Shown here: piece by piece, positions 8,324-18,166 of the stretch
How positions within the stretch are numbered: position 1 is the first letter of the stretch
Layout of the letters: the number at the start of each line of letters is the position of its first letter
NCBI RefSeq assembly: GCF_023701525.1
Contig: NZ_JAMQAW010000003.1
Coordinates: 1-64,000 of the forward strand
DNA from: Streptomyces albipurpureus
GTDB taxonomy: Bacteria; Actinomycetota; Actinomycetes; Streptomycetales; Streptomycetaceae
DNA: 64,000 bases
Direction: 5' to 3'
Made by a program: the position numbers and the translations under genes
Notes under the pieces: model-generated
What the model saw: the letters and a program-made list of their open reading frames with translations, nothing else
Databases searched by the model: none
Told to the model about the DNA's origin: nothing

Positions 8324-10882
8324 TTGCAGCCCAGACGTATCCCCGCTCTCCCCCGAGCGTTACGCCGTTCCCCTCTGCTCATCGCCTTTGCCCTCGGCTC
8401 GTTGCTCGTCGGGGCCACGCCATGGCTCGGCGTGGCGAGTACCGGGCCGGGCGGCGGCCCCGACGGGGCAGCGCTCCGGCCGGCGTCCGCACCAGTCGGC
8501 CAGCAGGCGGCGAAGGCGTCGCCGCACCACGCCGTGGCCCCGGCGAACGCCATGGAGCCCGCGGCTCCGCTACTCGACCGGACCGGATGGACCGTCACGG
8601 CGGGCGATGAGGAGACCGCCGCCGAGAACGGCCGCGCGGCCAACGTCCTCGACGGCAACGCGGCCACCATCTGGCACAGCAGGTACGCCGGCACCCCGGC
8701 CCCGCTGCCGCACAGCATCACCATCGACATGAACCGCACGGCGGTCGTCTCCGGCCTCGTCTACCTGCCCCGCACCGACGGCCCCAACGGGCGCGTCGGC
8801 GAGTACAGCATCAGCATGAGCGCGGACGGGCAGAACTGGGGCAGTCCCGTCGCCACCGGCACCCTCGCGGACGACGCCGCCGCCAAGACCCTCGGATTCG
8901 CCCCGACGGGCGCCCGGTTCGTCCGCCTCACCGCCGTCACCGAGGCCGGCAACCGCGGCCCGTGGACCACCGCCGCCGAGCTCAACCTGCTCGGCGACCC
9001 GGGAACCCCGGCAGCCACCGTCGACCTGCCCCGCACCGGATGGACGGCCACGGCGGGCGATGAGGAGACCGCCGCCGAGAACGGCCGCGCGGCCAACGTC
9101 CTCGACGGCAACGCGGCCACCATCTGGCACAGCAGGTACGCCGGCACCCCGGCCCCGCTGCCGCACAGCATCACCATCGACATGAACCGCACGACGGCCG
9201 TCTCCGCCCTCGTCTACCAGCCCCGCAACGACGGCCCCAACGGGCGCGCGGGCGCGTACACCGTTACCACCAGCACCGACGGGACCACCTTCGGCACCCC
9301 GGTCGCGGCAGGCACCTGGCGCGACGACGACACCGTCAAGACCGCCACCTTCACCCGCACCGCGACCGCCCGCTACGTACGCCTGACCGCGACCGGCGAG
9401 GCCGGCAACCGCGGGCCCTGGACCACGGCCGCCGAAATACGCCTGAGCGGACCGGCCAACCCGGCCACCCACGGCGCCTGGGACCGGATCACCGGATTCC
9501 CCCTCGTACCGGTGGCCACCGCCGTCCTGCCCGGCGACAAGCTCCTGGCCTGGTCGGCGTACGCGGTCGACCGCTTCGGCGGCAGCAACGGCTACACCCA
9601 GACCGCGATCCTCGACCTGAAGACGGGCAAGGTCACCCAGCGCCGCGTCGACAACACCGGCCACGACATGTTCTGCCCGGGCATCGCGATGCTCGCCGAC
9701 GGCCGGGTCCTGGTCACCGGCGGCAGCAACGCGGAGAAGGCCAGCATCTACAACCCGGCCACCGACACCTGGTCCGCGACCAGCAACATGAACATCGCCC
9801 GCGGCTACCAGTCGATGACCCTGCTCTCCACCGGCGAGGCCTTCGTCCTCGGCGGGTCCTGGAGCGGAGCCCCGGGTGACAAGGCCGGCGAGGTCTGGTC
9901 CCCGAACACCTCCACCTGGCGCAAGCTTCCCGGCGTCCCGGCCACTTCGACCATGACCGCCGACCCGGCCGGCCCCTACCGCGCCGACAACCACATGTGG
10001 CTGTACGCCACTTCGGGCGGCAAGGTGCTCCAACTCGGCCCGAGCAAGCAGATGAACTGGATCACCACCGCCGGGAACGGCAGCATCACCCCGGCCGGCA
10101 CCCGCGCCGACAGCCAGGACGCCATGACCGGCAACGCCGTCGCGTACGACATCGGCAAACTGCTCACCCTGGGCGGCTCGCCCGCGTACGACAACGTGCC
10201 CGCCACCCGGCGCGCGTACACCGTGAGCATCAACGGCGGCCAGGTCCAGGCCGCGCGTACGGGCGACATGGACCAGGCCCGCGCCTTCGGCAACAGCGTC
10301 GTCATGCCCGACGGCAAGGTCGCCGTCTTCGGCGGCCAGTCGTACCCCGTGCCGTTCAGCGACGCCACCTCCGTGCTGACCCCCGAACTGTGGGACCCGG
10401 CGACCGGCAGCTTCACCCCGCTCGCCACCATGGCCATCCCGCGGAACTACCACAGCGTGGCGAACCTGCTGCCCGACGGCCGGATCTTCTCCGGCGGCGG
10501 CGGCCTCTGCGGCGACTGCGCCACCAACCACGCCGACGGAGCCGTGTTCACCCCGCCGTACCTGCTCAACGCGGACGGCTCACCCAAACCGCGTCCCGCC
10601 ATCACCGGCGGCGTACCGCCCCAGGCCCCCGCGGGCACCTCGCTCACGGTCACCACCGGCGGGCCGGTGGCCTCCTTCGTGCTGATGCGGGCGGCGGCCG
10701 CGACCCACTCCACCGACAACGACCAGCGGCGCGTCCCCCTGACCTCCACCCCCGCGGGCGCCAACACCCATACGGTCTCCATCCCGGCCGACAGGGGCGT
10801 CGTCCTCCCCGGCACCTACATGCTCTTCGCCCTCAACGCCCAAGGAGTCCCCAGCACCGCCCGCTTCATCACCATCCCCTGA
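8324..10882 (+). CDS. Secreted galactose oxidase-like copper radical oxidase with two discoidin domains
   Basis: A TTG start at 8324, five bases after AGGAGG, gives an 852-residue preprotein opening MQPRRIPALPRALRRSP with hydrophobic LLIAFALGSLLVGA, a Sec signal. Two F5/8-type C (discoidin, CBM32-like) domains follow, then an AA5 kelch propeller. Galactose oxidase active-site segments are all conserved: GHDMFCPGIAMLADG (the Cys of the Cys-Tyr cofactor), ARGYQSMTLL (its Tyr partner), YRADNHMWLY (stacking Trp position), IPRNYHSVANLLPDGRIFSG (axial Tyr and His), and AAATHSTDNDQRR (copper His). A DUF1929-type domain ends the protein. It should oxidise a primary alcohol, probably of a galactoside, to the aldehyde with O2, giving H2O2. 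Followed by a strong hairpin. Confidence 0.92.
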   Translation: MQPRRIPALPRALRRSPLLIAFALGSLLVGATPWLGVASTGPGGGPDGAALRPASAPVGQQAAKASPHHAVAPANAMEPAAPLLDRTGWTVTAGDEETAAENGRAANVLDGNAATIWHSRYAGTPAPLPHSITIDMNRTAVVSGLVYLPRTDGPNGRVGEYSISMSADGQNWGSPVATGTLADDAAAKTLGFAPTGARFVRLTAVTEAGNRGPWTTAAELNLLGDPGTPAATVDLPRTGWTATAGDEETAAENGRAANVLDGNAATIWHSRYAGTPAPLPHSITIDMNRTTAVSALVYQPRNDGPNGRAGAYTVTTSTDGTTFGTPVAAGTWRDDDTVKTATFTRTATARYVRLTATGEAGNRGPWTTAAEIRLSGPANPATHGAWDRITGFPLVPVATAVLPGDKLLAWSAYAVDRFGGSNGYTQTAILDLKTGKVTQRRVDNTGHDMFCPGIAMLADGRVLVTGGSNAEKASIYNPATDTWSATSNMNIARGYQSMTLLSTGEAFVLGGSWSGAPGDKAGEVWSPNTSTWRKLPGVPATSTMTADPAGPYRADNHMWLYATSGGKVLQLGPSKQMNWITTAGNGSITPAGTRADSQDAMTGNAVAYDIGKLLTLGGSPAYDNVPATRRAYTVSINGGQVQAARTGDMDQARAFGNSVVMPDGKVAVFGGQSYPVPFSDATSVLTPELWDPATGSFTPLATMAIPRNYHSVANLLPDGRIFSGGGGLCGDCATNHADGAVFTPPYLLNADGSPKPRPAITGGVPPQAPAGTSLTVTTGGPVASFVLMRAAAATHSTDNDQRRVPLTSTPAGANTHTVSIPADRGVVLPGTYMLFALNAQGVPSTARFITIP
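8596..8740 (+). repeat. Direct repeat copy 1 within the galactose oxidase gene
   Basis: 145 bases identical to 9049-9193, coding for most of the first half of discoidin domain 1. Offset 453 bases (151 codons), so the frame is kept. Confidence 0.95.
9049..9193 (+). repeat. Direct repeat copy 2 within the galactose oxidase gene
   Basis: Perfect 145-base match to 8596-8740. The rest of the two discoidin domains diverges, so the identical block suggests recent gene conversion or tandem duplication. Confidence 0.95.
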
Positions 10883-10915
10883 CCCCCACCACTCCCGACC
10901 ACCACCTGAAACCCC

Positions 10916-10985
10916 CTCGCCCCGCCCCGCCCCGCCCCGTCGGGTTCCAATGAACGTCGCAACACCCGGGGCGGGGCGGGGCGAG
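10916..10985 (+). terminator. Strong GC hairpin after galactose oxidase
   Basis: CTCGCCCCGCCCCGCCCCG at 10916-10934 pairs perfectly with its reverse complement at 10967-10985 (19-bp stem, 32-base loop). It lies 34 bases after the stop at 10882. No T tract follows, as is usual in Streptomyces. Confidence 0.7.
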
Positions 10986-10996
10986 CCCACCCCCGC

Positions 10997-11520
10997 GTGC
11001 CCGAGAAGGTGTCCTTCCCTTCCTGGGGACACCGAGGAACGTTCTGGACCATCCCCGCCCACACGGCCGCAGCCACCGAGGAACAACGTCGCGGGACGGC
11101 GCAGCAGGCAGCCGAGGAAGCCCGTTGGGAGGCAGAGCAGGCAGCGAAGAAGGCGAAGGCAGCAGCGTATGGGCGGTTTTGGAAACGGACCGGCATCGGC
11201 TCGCCATGGTGGCGGGCCTTCGAAACGATCGTGCGTGGAGCAATGGGCAGGGCCACGACACATTCTTCGGAGCGCCCTCGCACACGTACGGGGACGGCCG
11301 GCCCCTCTACGAGAAACGAGACGGCAAGCCGCATGTTGTAGCGGTGGCGCTCCCCGCCCGCCTTGGCGCGTGGGCAGAGACGACACCAGTGGTCGTGGAC
11401 GACCTTGCTGGTCTTGAGCGTATGGCGCAGCTCGCCTTCTGCGACGTCAAGGTCTTCCTCGCGGCCCCGCCGACCGGGGCGTTCGAGACGCTCTGGGTGG
11501 GGCCTGGCACCGTCTACTGA
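10997..11520 (+). pseudogene. Hypothetical protein, frameshifted
   Basis: The first frame reads an Ala/Glu-rich helix (EEARWEAEQAAKKAKAAAYG) then RFWKRTGIGSPWWRAFETIV. Good coding text then resumes in another frame (GHDTFFGAPSHTYGDGRPLY, VVAVALPARLGAWAETTPVV, FCDVKVFLAAPPTGAFETLW) to a stop at 11520. One indel near 11240 separates them. Family not recognised. Confidence 0.5.
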
Positions 11521-12113
11521 TACCGGCACCCGGCGACCCCGGCAAGGACACAGCAGGCCCCGTCCGACACGTCCTGGGTCCCGTCCAGTCCCTCCGCTCC
11601 GGCCAGCACCACCAGCAGCCGGGGCGCGTGGGCGCGGTACAGCTCGGCCACTGCTCCGGAGACAGCGATGAGCCACCGCCCAGGAGAGGACTGCGGCGAA
11701 GATGACCACGGCTGCTGGGCAAAGGTTCAACTCGGCCTGGGGAAGTGGCGCACAGCCGGCGAGCAGCAATTCCCGCGCGTGGGCTGGTCCGCCAGGTGCC
11801 GAAAGGGGCTCGCCCGCGGTGACCATGCGCCAGGTGGTCCTGTGGGCCTGGGCGAATGCGCGGATATGGGAGAACGGCGTTTCACGTGTGAGTCGTCCTT
11901 GCCGCTATCCGGTAGCTCCTGGCCCCAGGCCCCGGTGAGCGCGGGAGACCGTGTGGGAGTTGAGGGGCCTGGTCCCGTCCGGGGTGGCTGCCTGAGCGGG
12001 CCAGCGCGCCAGCTGGTGACCGGCGTGGTCGGAAAACGGCTGGGGACCCGTGGCTGCTCCAAGAAACGCCTTGTAACCCGAGGTTGTCAGAGACATCAGG
12101 CACACTGCGCCGT
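11521..12113. other. Intergenic stretch without a supported gene
   Basis: Long open frames exist on both strands, but none shows consistent third-position bias or recognisable motifs. I read it as decayed DNA. Confidence 0.4.
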
Positions 12114-12395
12114 ATGAAATCGGTGACCGCGCACGACTACGCCTGAATCCGCACCTCTCCACTTTTCCGCCAGATGATGGAGAGCGGGTACACCCTGACC
12201 CTGATACGGGGGCGTACCCCGCGCGAAGTGCTGCGCGCGATGGAGGCGGAACCGCGCGGCACGGGGGAGGGAACGGCCGGGCTGATCGAGGCGGACGAAG
12301 CTCACCGCGACGAACCAGAAACGGCGGATCTTGAAGGGATGGGCAGCACCTTCCCGAAACGGACAGACGCTCCTCCACCAGCCCCACTTCCCTGA
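12114..12395 (+). pseudogene. DUF6461-like gene with an early nonsense codon
   Basis: From ATG 12114 the frame reads MKSVTAHDYA then TGA then IRTSPLFRQMMESGYTLTLI, RGRTPREVLRAM. DUF6461 proteins of Streptomyces open with an xxDYAWIR... YxLTFVRGLSP pattern, so the TGA probably replaces the expected TGG. Text after about residue 60 no longer resembles the family. A dead N-terminal fragment. Confidence 0.45.
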
Positions 12396-12454
12396 CCGCC
12401 GAGGCCGCCAGGGAAGTGGGACCCGCCGGGGAACGGGGGTCTGAGCGACGGGAT

Positions 12455-13568
12455 TCAGTCGGTGCTGTCGGGGAGGTCGTGGAAGCTGGCCCGGGCGAGT
12501 TCCACACTCACCCGGACAACTCCCGTGCGCCCGTACCGGTTGTGGGGGACATGCAGTTCGGCGTGTTGCACGGCCGGCTCGGGCAGCCCATGCCGGGGGA
12601 AGAGGTGCGCGGGGTACTGGTCGGGATCGGGGGAGCGGGTGTAGCGGCCCGTTTTGGTGGCGGGGGTCGTGGAAGGCGGGCCGGTGCAGCATGACGACGG
12701 TCTCGGCATGCGCGAGGAGCGCCTTCTCGTGGACCCTGTCGGTGAGTTGGGGCCGGGGGTCGTCGCGGTAGAGCGGGGCGCGGGTGAGCTGCTCCACGAC
12801 GACGACAGCCGCCTGCAATCGTCCGGCGAGCTCGTGGAGCTCTGCCACGATGTCGGCCATTTGCGCCGCCCGGTCCATGGCCCGAGTTCGCAGCGGTCCG
12901 TTCATGAGACCGAGGTAGTCGACGACGAGGAGGTCTAGGCGGCCGTGGTGTTGGAGCATGGGACCGCAGGCTCGTTCGATGTCGGCGACCGTGGGGGTGC
13001 TGCTGTCACCGCCGAGGGAGAGCAGGTGGCTGCGGTCGCGGATGCGGGCTGCGAACTCACGGATCAGGTCCCGCTCGGCCTCGTCCAGTTCGTGCTGGCG
13101 GACCTTCTCGGTGAGCAGGCCGGTCTCCGCGGAGATCAGCCGCTCCATGAGCTCGGCGTTCGACATCTCCAGGGACGCGACCTGCGCCGGACGGCCCTGG
13201 CGGAAAACAACATCCCTCGCAATTGCCAGGGAGAGCATCGATTTACCCATCGCTGTGCGCGCGGCGATCACTGTGAGCCGGCCGGGACGCAAACCGCCGC
13301 CGAGGAGAGAGTCGAGGGCGGTGAGACCGGTACGGACACGAGGACGGGGACTCTGCTGCTTGACGGTGCGCCGGTGGCTACCTTCACCAGCACGGCTGCG
13401 GCGTCGCGCATCAGCTTTGCGGGCATGATCTCGGACCACGGCGAGGCTTCCGTTCCTGCGGCACGGCCCGTGGTCCGCACCGCCGTCGGTCGCCCAAGGG
13501 CACACGGAAGGAGGGGCTCGTCGGCGTTGATGCGCAAGCACCTGGGGCTCAGCGCCCTCACCGACCAC
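12455..13568 (-). pseudogene. Broken replicative DnaB-like helicase
   Basis: The RecA-like domain is easy to read: TGLTALDSLLGGGLRPGRLT, Walker A AARTAMGKS, ASLEMSNAELMERL, RLDLLVVDYLGLM (Walker B), VVVVEQLTRAPLYRDDPRPQ, and ETVVMLHRPAFHD. The proper C-terminus (YGRTGVVRVSVELARASFHD to 12455) is in another frame, so an indel lies near 12660. The N-terminal primase-interaction domain is missing or scrambled; SPWSEIMPAKLMRDAAAVLV lies in a third frame at about 13400. DnaB unwinds DNA at replication forks. This copy is likely a plasmid- or phage-type extra helicase and is not functional as read. Confidence 0.7.
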
Positions 13569-13681
13569 GGGACCGAAAGAGGGCTCGCACGGGCCGACAC
13601 CAACGCACGGCCACCGCAGCGGATTCTAACCCAGCCCAGCACCTCAGCCCCGAACCCGAGCCGGAACGCCCACCTCACCAA

Positions 13682-15160
13682 GTGGTGTCACTGGGTGCCG
13701 GAGGCGCCGAGCGGTGGCGAGAGGCGGACGGTGACGATGTCGCCGTCATCCGCCTCGACCAAGCCCCGGCCGGGCTGGAAGCACTCGAGATGGGGGCGTC
13801 CGCAGGATGCCGGGGGCACCGGGTGCGTGCGTTCGGGTTCCCCGATCAGGCACCGCCCGGAGGGCACTTCGGGTACGGCATTGTCGGGGACACGCTGACC
13901 GCGGCCGATGGTGAGGGCAGGGGGAGTTGCTGCAGCTGACCGGTGCCAACGATCTGACCCAGGGATTCAGCGGCGGTCCGGTCATCGACCAGGAGACCGG
14001 CCTGGTGATCGGCATGGTCACTTCCATCACCTCCCCCGACGACCATCTCCGGGGCCTCGCAATCGCCTATGCCACACCGACCGAGGTACTGCGGCGGGTG
14101 GTCCCGGAGCTGGAAGTGTGGGGAGGTCGAGCCTTACCGGGGGCTGGAGGCGTTCACCGCGGACGACGCCGTCTGGTTCCACGGCCGGGACACCGCGGTG
14201 GAGAGTGCGCTGGCAACGCTTGCGGGACTGCCGCGAGTTCTGCTGCTGTTGGGACCCTCCGGGGCGGGCAAGTCCTCCCTCGTCCAGGCGGGTCTCCTGC
14301 CCGTCCTCCGCGACGGGGCGGTACCCGGAAGCGACCGCTGGCTCACGGTCTCCACCCGGCCCGCTGGTGACCTGCCCGCCAGACTGGAACACGCCGGGCT
14401 ACCGGGCGCGATGTGCGACGGCATCCCCGCCGCGGCCCGGCACCGGCTGGCCGCCGAACCAAACGCGGAGCGCCTGCTCCTGATCATCGACCAGTTCGAG
14501 GAACTCCTCACCCAGCCCAGCACCGGCTCAATGCCGCGCTCTAGCACGGCACAGTCCCCCGCCGGAGGGGATCGGCCCCCTATCTGCGGCACTGTCCTAG
14601 CCGGACTGCTCGCCCTCGCCCTGACCGCAGCTGGTCTGGCCTGGCGGCAACAAGAGATCGCCACCACCGCGCAGCACGAGGCCCAGTCCCGGCAACTCGC
14701 AGCCCAGTCTGACACTCTGATCGGCACCAACCCCGACCTCGCCTCCCTCCTGGCCGTCCAGGCATACCCCACCAGCCCCACCGACGACGCCACCGCCAGC
14801 CTCTACCGCGCCGCAGCCCTCCCCATCAAGCAGATCCTTGGAGGCGAGGAGTATTGCGAAGTGTTCAGTCTCAAGGGCGGCATCCACGCCACCGACACCT
14901 CGGACAAGACGGTGCGGTTGTGGGACACGGTCACCGGTAAACACCGCCACACTCTCGCCGGCCACACCGACACGGTGAACGCGGCCGTGTTCAGTCCGGA
15001 CGGCGCCACCCTCGCCGTCATCGGGAGTGGAACGGTGCGGTTGTGGGACACGGTCACGATGACCGGTAGAGACGTGGGCATCTCGTCGGTGACCCAGGCG
15101 AACTCCAGGGCTGAGAGCGTGGCTCCCTGGTCCGTCCATACGAGGATCTCGCCGACGTAG
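13682..15160 (+). pseudogene. Collapsed trypsin - STAND NTPase - WD40 protein
   Basis: Pieces in order. A trypsin-like half (RVRAFGFPDQAPPGGHFGYG), a frameshift near 13920, then LTQGFSGGPVIDQETGLVIG with the catalytic serine motif GFSGGPV. Next an nSTAND1-type NTPase start, YRGLEAFTADDAVWFHGRD, with P-loop GPSGAGKSS and LLLIIDQFEELLTQP (Walker B). The rest of the NTPase (normally a few hundred residues) is deleted, and the text jumps to a membrane helix VLAGLLALALTAAGLAW and QSRQLAAQSDTLIGTNPDLA, then about two WD40 blades (DKTVRLWDTVTGKHRHTLAG). Family proteins are large and linked to conflict or signalling roles. The 3' end is fused at about 15060 to an unrelated gene. Confidence 0.7.
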
Positions 15161-15408
15161 GCGCCGGACGGGTCATGGACTTGTGCGTCTACAGGCACGA
15201 GCTCTTTCGGCAGTGCTGCATGCTCGCAAGGTTCCCGGACCTGCAGGTCGACGCTCACGGAGTCGGGCCCCCAGACAGCGATCACCTCGGTGTGGTCCAG
15301 CTGACTCCGCAGTTGCGACGCGCCGACGAACTCCGCTGACAGGACGTGTTGAAGTACTGCGCGCTCGTCGGCGTTCAACGGGCGCGGGTCGACGGAAGGA
15401 GGAGCCAT
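15062..15408 (-). CDS. Hypothetical protein, 3' end lost at a junction
   Basis: From ATG 15408 the minus strand reads MAPPSVDPRPLNADERAVLQ, LSAEFVGASQLRSQL, VIAVWGPDSVSVDLQV, GAYVGEILVWTDQGATLSAL, EFAWVTDEMPTSLP. It resembles a small Streptomyces protein family with a conserved WVTDEMPTSLP end, of unknown function. Beyond about 15060 the frame runs into the antisense of the WD40 gene, so the last residues are lost or foreign. Its ATG lies 90 bases from the start of the IS5-type transposase. Confidence 0.45.
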
Positions 15409-15497
15409 GTGCCCATTCTGAGGTGGCGGGGGCAATCAGCCCAACGCCTACACCGACCGTCGCCGGGGGCCGCCCGGCAGCGGCATCATGATCGTTC

Positions 15498-16304
15498 ATG
15501 GGTGGGGATCTGTCGCAGCGGCTCGTGCCGGATGATCTATGGGCCATGGTCGAGCCGGTACTGCCGTCCTTCCGCTCGCGCCCGCAGGGCGGTGGCACCG
15601 CGCCGATCGACCAGCGTGCCGTGTTCACGGCCGTCGTGTACGTGCTGACCAGCGGGTGCGCGTGGCGGTATCTGCCACCGACGTTCGGAGTGTCGCCGGC
15701 GACGGCTCACCGGAGGTTCTCCGTCTGGACCGCATCCGGAGTGTGGCGTCAGCTGCACCGGGTGGTTCTGGACGAGATCGGAGCCCGCGGCGGACTGGAC
15801 TGGAGCTCCGTGATCGTCGACGCGGCCTCGGTGCGCGCGAACGCTGACGGGTCCGAATCCGGTCGGCCGAGGCGAAGCGGGCAGCAAACTGCACGTTCTG
15901 ACCGACGCGCAGGGGCTGCCTGTGGTCGTCGGGGTGTCCGCCGCGAACGTCAACGACGTCCAAGCGCTTCGCCCGCTCATCCTCGGAATCCCGGCCGTCC
16001 GCTCACGCCGCGGCCCCCGTCGGCGACACCCCGACAAGGTCCGGGCCGGCAGGGGTACCACTCGGCCGGCAACCTGGCGTGGCTACGCGAACGCAACATC
16101 ACCCCACGGATCGCCCGGCCGGGCGTGGAGTCCTCCGAACGCCTCGGAAGGCACCGATGGAAGATCGAGAGGTCGATCTCCTGGCTGTTCGGATACCGCC
16201 GCATGACCGTCCGCTATGAACGCAAGGGCGGTCACTTCCTCGCCTTCCTCGGGCTCGCCGCAGTCATGACCTGCTACAAGAAGCTCTCCAAGATCGCCAC
16301 GTGA
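15498..16304 (+). mobile_element. IS5-family transposase, disrupted
   Basis: The N-terminal DUF4096-type region is clear: LVPDDLWAMVEPVLPSF, FTAVVYVLTSGCAWRYLPPT, FSVWTASGVWRQLHRVVLDE, and the first catalytic Asp in DWSSVIVDAASVRAN. The middle (GSKLHVLTDAQGLPVVVGVS, AANVNDVQALRPLI) is in another frame. The end (ESSERLGRHRWKIERSISWL, GYRRMTVRYERKGGHFLAFL) returns to the first frame and contains the catalytic Glu region (WKIERS). Two compensating indels, near 15870 and 16040, disrupt it. I could not find convincing terminal inverted repeats, so element borders are not set. Confidence 0.7.
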
Positions 16305-16313
16305 GACACCGTC

Positions 16314-17522
16314 TTAGACGCCGCAGGGTGCGCCCTTCCCGCGCCCGGCGGCCTCCCGCAAGGCGTACTCGGGGGTCATCGAGAAGACCCGGCGGTAGGA
16401 ACTGATGCCCGCTCCCGTCTTGTTGAAAGCCGTCACCCGGAAGGGGCGTCCGTTGTTGTCGATCGTCACCATCTTGCGTTCCCGGCCGATCACATAGGTG
16501 ACCAGGAGCTGGAAAGAGACGAAGCTTCTTTTTGTCACCGCTCGCACCGCAATGGTCTCCTGCCCCTTTCCCTCCAGGTCGATCGTACTGCTGTAGAAGA
16601 AAGGTGGGCCGACTTCTTCCATTGTCGCGTCCGTCGAGCGGGCGACCGGCTTCGCGGTATCCAGGTCGAAGAGCATCTTCATATTTGGGCCGCCTGCTTG
16701 AGGGCCGACGCAGAAGAGGGTTCCGGACCAGGGACTGCCGCGCTCCACGATGTCGATTTCTATGTTCACGATCTTGATCTTCTGATTCCGCTCATTGGTC
16801 AGGAGGATGCTCGACGTCACTGACTCGACCTCGATGGCTTCCGCCGAATTTCTCACGATGTCGAAATATCTCTGAGTACCGATCGTGTAGGGAGTGGAGA
16901 GGAATCTGCGTTCGCTCGGCGAGGGAATGAATTCGTGCTTCGAGGCTGTGATCAGACCTTTGTCCGGCTGATCGAGGAGTTCGGTGTACACCGCGATGTT
17001 CCGGTCGACGCCATCCTGCGGTCCGCCGCCCGCGCCGCGACGGTCGTCCTGCACCGTCAGCGCACGATATCCATACAGAAGGACGAGGCCCATCGAGAAG
17101 GCCACGGCGCCGACGATCAGCACGCGGACGGCGCGGTGGGGGCGAGCGGATTCCGGCGGGGTTCTTGAAGCGGTGGCCGGGGGAGAGTCCGGAGAGGCCG
17201 GGTCAGGTCCGGCCGAACCGTCCTCGATCCGGGGCGGCTCGGCCCGGTCGGGGTTGTTCCGCTTCTCTCGCGCCTCCCTCGCGGTGACCCATCGGATACG
17301 GCACTCGTCTGCGAATCCGCCGTCTCCGGAAATGGCCCTGACGAGCTTCTGGGCATTGTCGTACGAGGGTAAGTGCCTTCCCCCGAAGGCATTCGAAATG
17401 GTGGACGTGGGTATGCCGGTCCTCTTGCGGAGATCCTTGTAGGTCAGCCACTCGTGGCTGGCGCGCACTTCACGCAGCCACTTCGCGAATTCTTCCTCGG
17501 CCCTGCTTGCGCTGCCGTCCAT
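16314..17522 (-). CDS. HTH - transmembrane - extracellular domain protein
   Basis: A 402-residue protein from ATG 17522, behind a G-rich ribosome site. Residues 1-85 form a helix-turn-helix domain (WLTYKDLRKRTGIPTSTISN, then AFGGRHLPSYDNAQKLVRAI). A Pro/Arg/Ser-rich linker follows, then one membrane helix VRVLIVGAVAFSMGLVLLYG near residue 155. The rest is predicted outside the cell, with beta-strand patterns (IVNIEIDIVERGSPWSGTLF, FVSFQLLVTYVIGRERKMVT). This architecture suggests a one-component membrane sensor that links an outside signal to DNA or to a partner protein; that role is inference. It is divergent from the HicA-like gene. Confidence 0.75.
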   Translation of the reverse strand: MDGSASRAEEEFAKWLREVRASHEWLTYKDLRKRTGIPTSTISNAFGGRHLPSYDNAQKLVRAISGDGGFADECRIRWVTAREAREKRNNPDRAEPPRIEDGSAGPDPASPDSPPATASRTPPESARPHRAVRVLIVGAVAFSMGLVLLYGYRALTVQDDRRGAGGGPQDGVDRNIAVYTELLDQPDKGLITASKHEFIPSPSERRFLSTPYTIGTQRYFDIVRNSAEAIEVESVTSSILLTNERNQKIKIVNIEIDIVERGSPWSGTLFCVGPQAGGPNMKMLFDLDTAKPVARSTDATMEEVGPPFFYSSTIDLEGKGQETIAVRAVTKRSFVSFQLLVTYVIGRERKMVTIDNNGRPFRVTAFNKTGAGISSYRRVFSMTPEYALREAAGRGKGAPCGV

Positions 17523-17712
17523 CCCCCACCCCCGACGCTCCGAAAAGGTACTGCACCCTACCGGCGGAGGTCCGGGCCCGTCCGAGGTTCGCCGGACTCG
17601 TCCGACCTGCTCGATCCGAGGTGCCCCGGCGCGGCTGACTGAAGGCGTTTCCGCCTCCGCGCCGGGCAGTGCGCGCTGCCCGGCGCGGACAGCCTTCGAG
17701 GAGAGCCAGTCC

Positions 17713-17931
17713 ATGAGTCGACGGCGCCGTGCGCACCGACCTCCCGCTTTTCCCTGTTCCGCCGCCGAAATGATCGAGTTCCTCAAGAGCCGGGGATTCC
17801 GTATGGTTCGCGATGGCACGCATTGTGTCCTTCGTGATGGAAATAGCCGGACGGTGAGCGTGCCCAATCATGCGCAGATAGCGAAAGGGACCCATTATCA
17901 GATCCTCCGGAGCGCGCTCGATCCGTCGTAG
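17713..17931 (+). CDS. hicA: HicA-family toxin-like protein, orphan
   Basis: A 72-residue protein with the HicA double-stranded-RNA-binding-like fold pattern: EMIEFLKSRGFRMVRDGTHC, VLRDGNSRTVSVPNHAQIAK, GTHYQILRSAL. The catalytic histidine of HicA mRNA interferases sits in a G-S/T-H motif, here DGTHC. The first 18 residues are an Arg/Pro-rich extension. No HicB antitoxin is next to it: upstream is the divergent HTH-membrane gene, downstream an exported protein. Either an orphan toxin, a HicA-fold protein with another role, or one controlled by the neighbouring HTH protein. Confidence 0.7.
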   Translation: MSRRRRAHRPPAFPCSAAEMIEFLKSRGFRMVRDGTHCVLRDGNSRTVSVPNHAQIAKGTHYQILRSALDPS

Positions 17932-18166
17932 TGATGCCGGGGTGATCGGCTCGTGCGATCTGCCCGTGGCGCGGTGCGGACCCGCCGGATAGACTGCCGC
18001 CCCGGCCGTTTCGGTGGGCCGGACGCGGGCCGGGTACGCCGCCGGCGGTCCCGGACTCAGTATCGCTCGCGGTCGGCGGCGCATGCCCTTCGCGCATCGG
18101 ACCCGGCCATGGCTTCGGCGCCTCGATTCCCGCGAAAGGCCATGGAATCGAGGAGAGGGAATTGTA

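Noticed and set aside
8570..10531. A 653-codon open frame antisense to galactose oxidase
   Set aside because: It is Gly/Ala/Arg/Val-rich with no motifs and mirrors the coding strand's codon bias; a typical GC-rich shadow frame.
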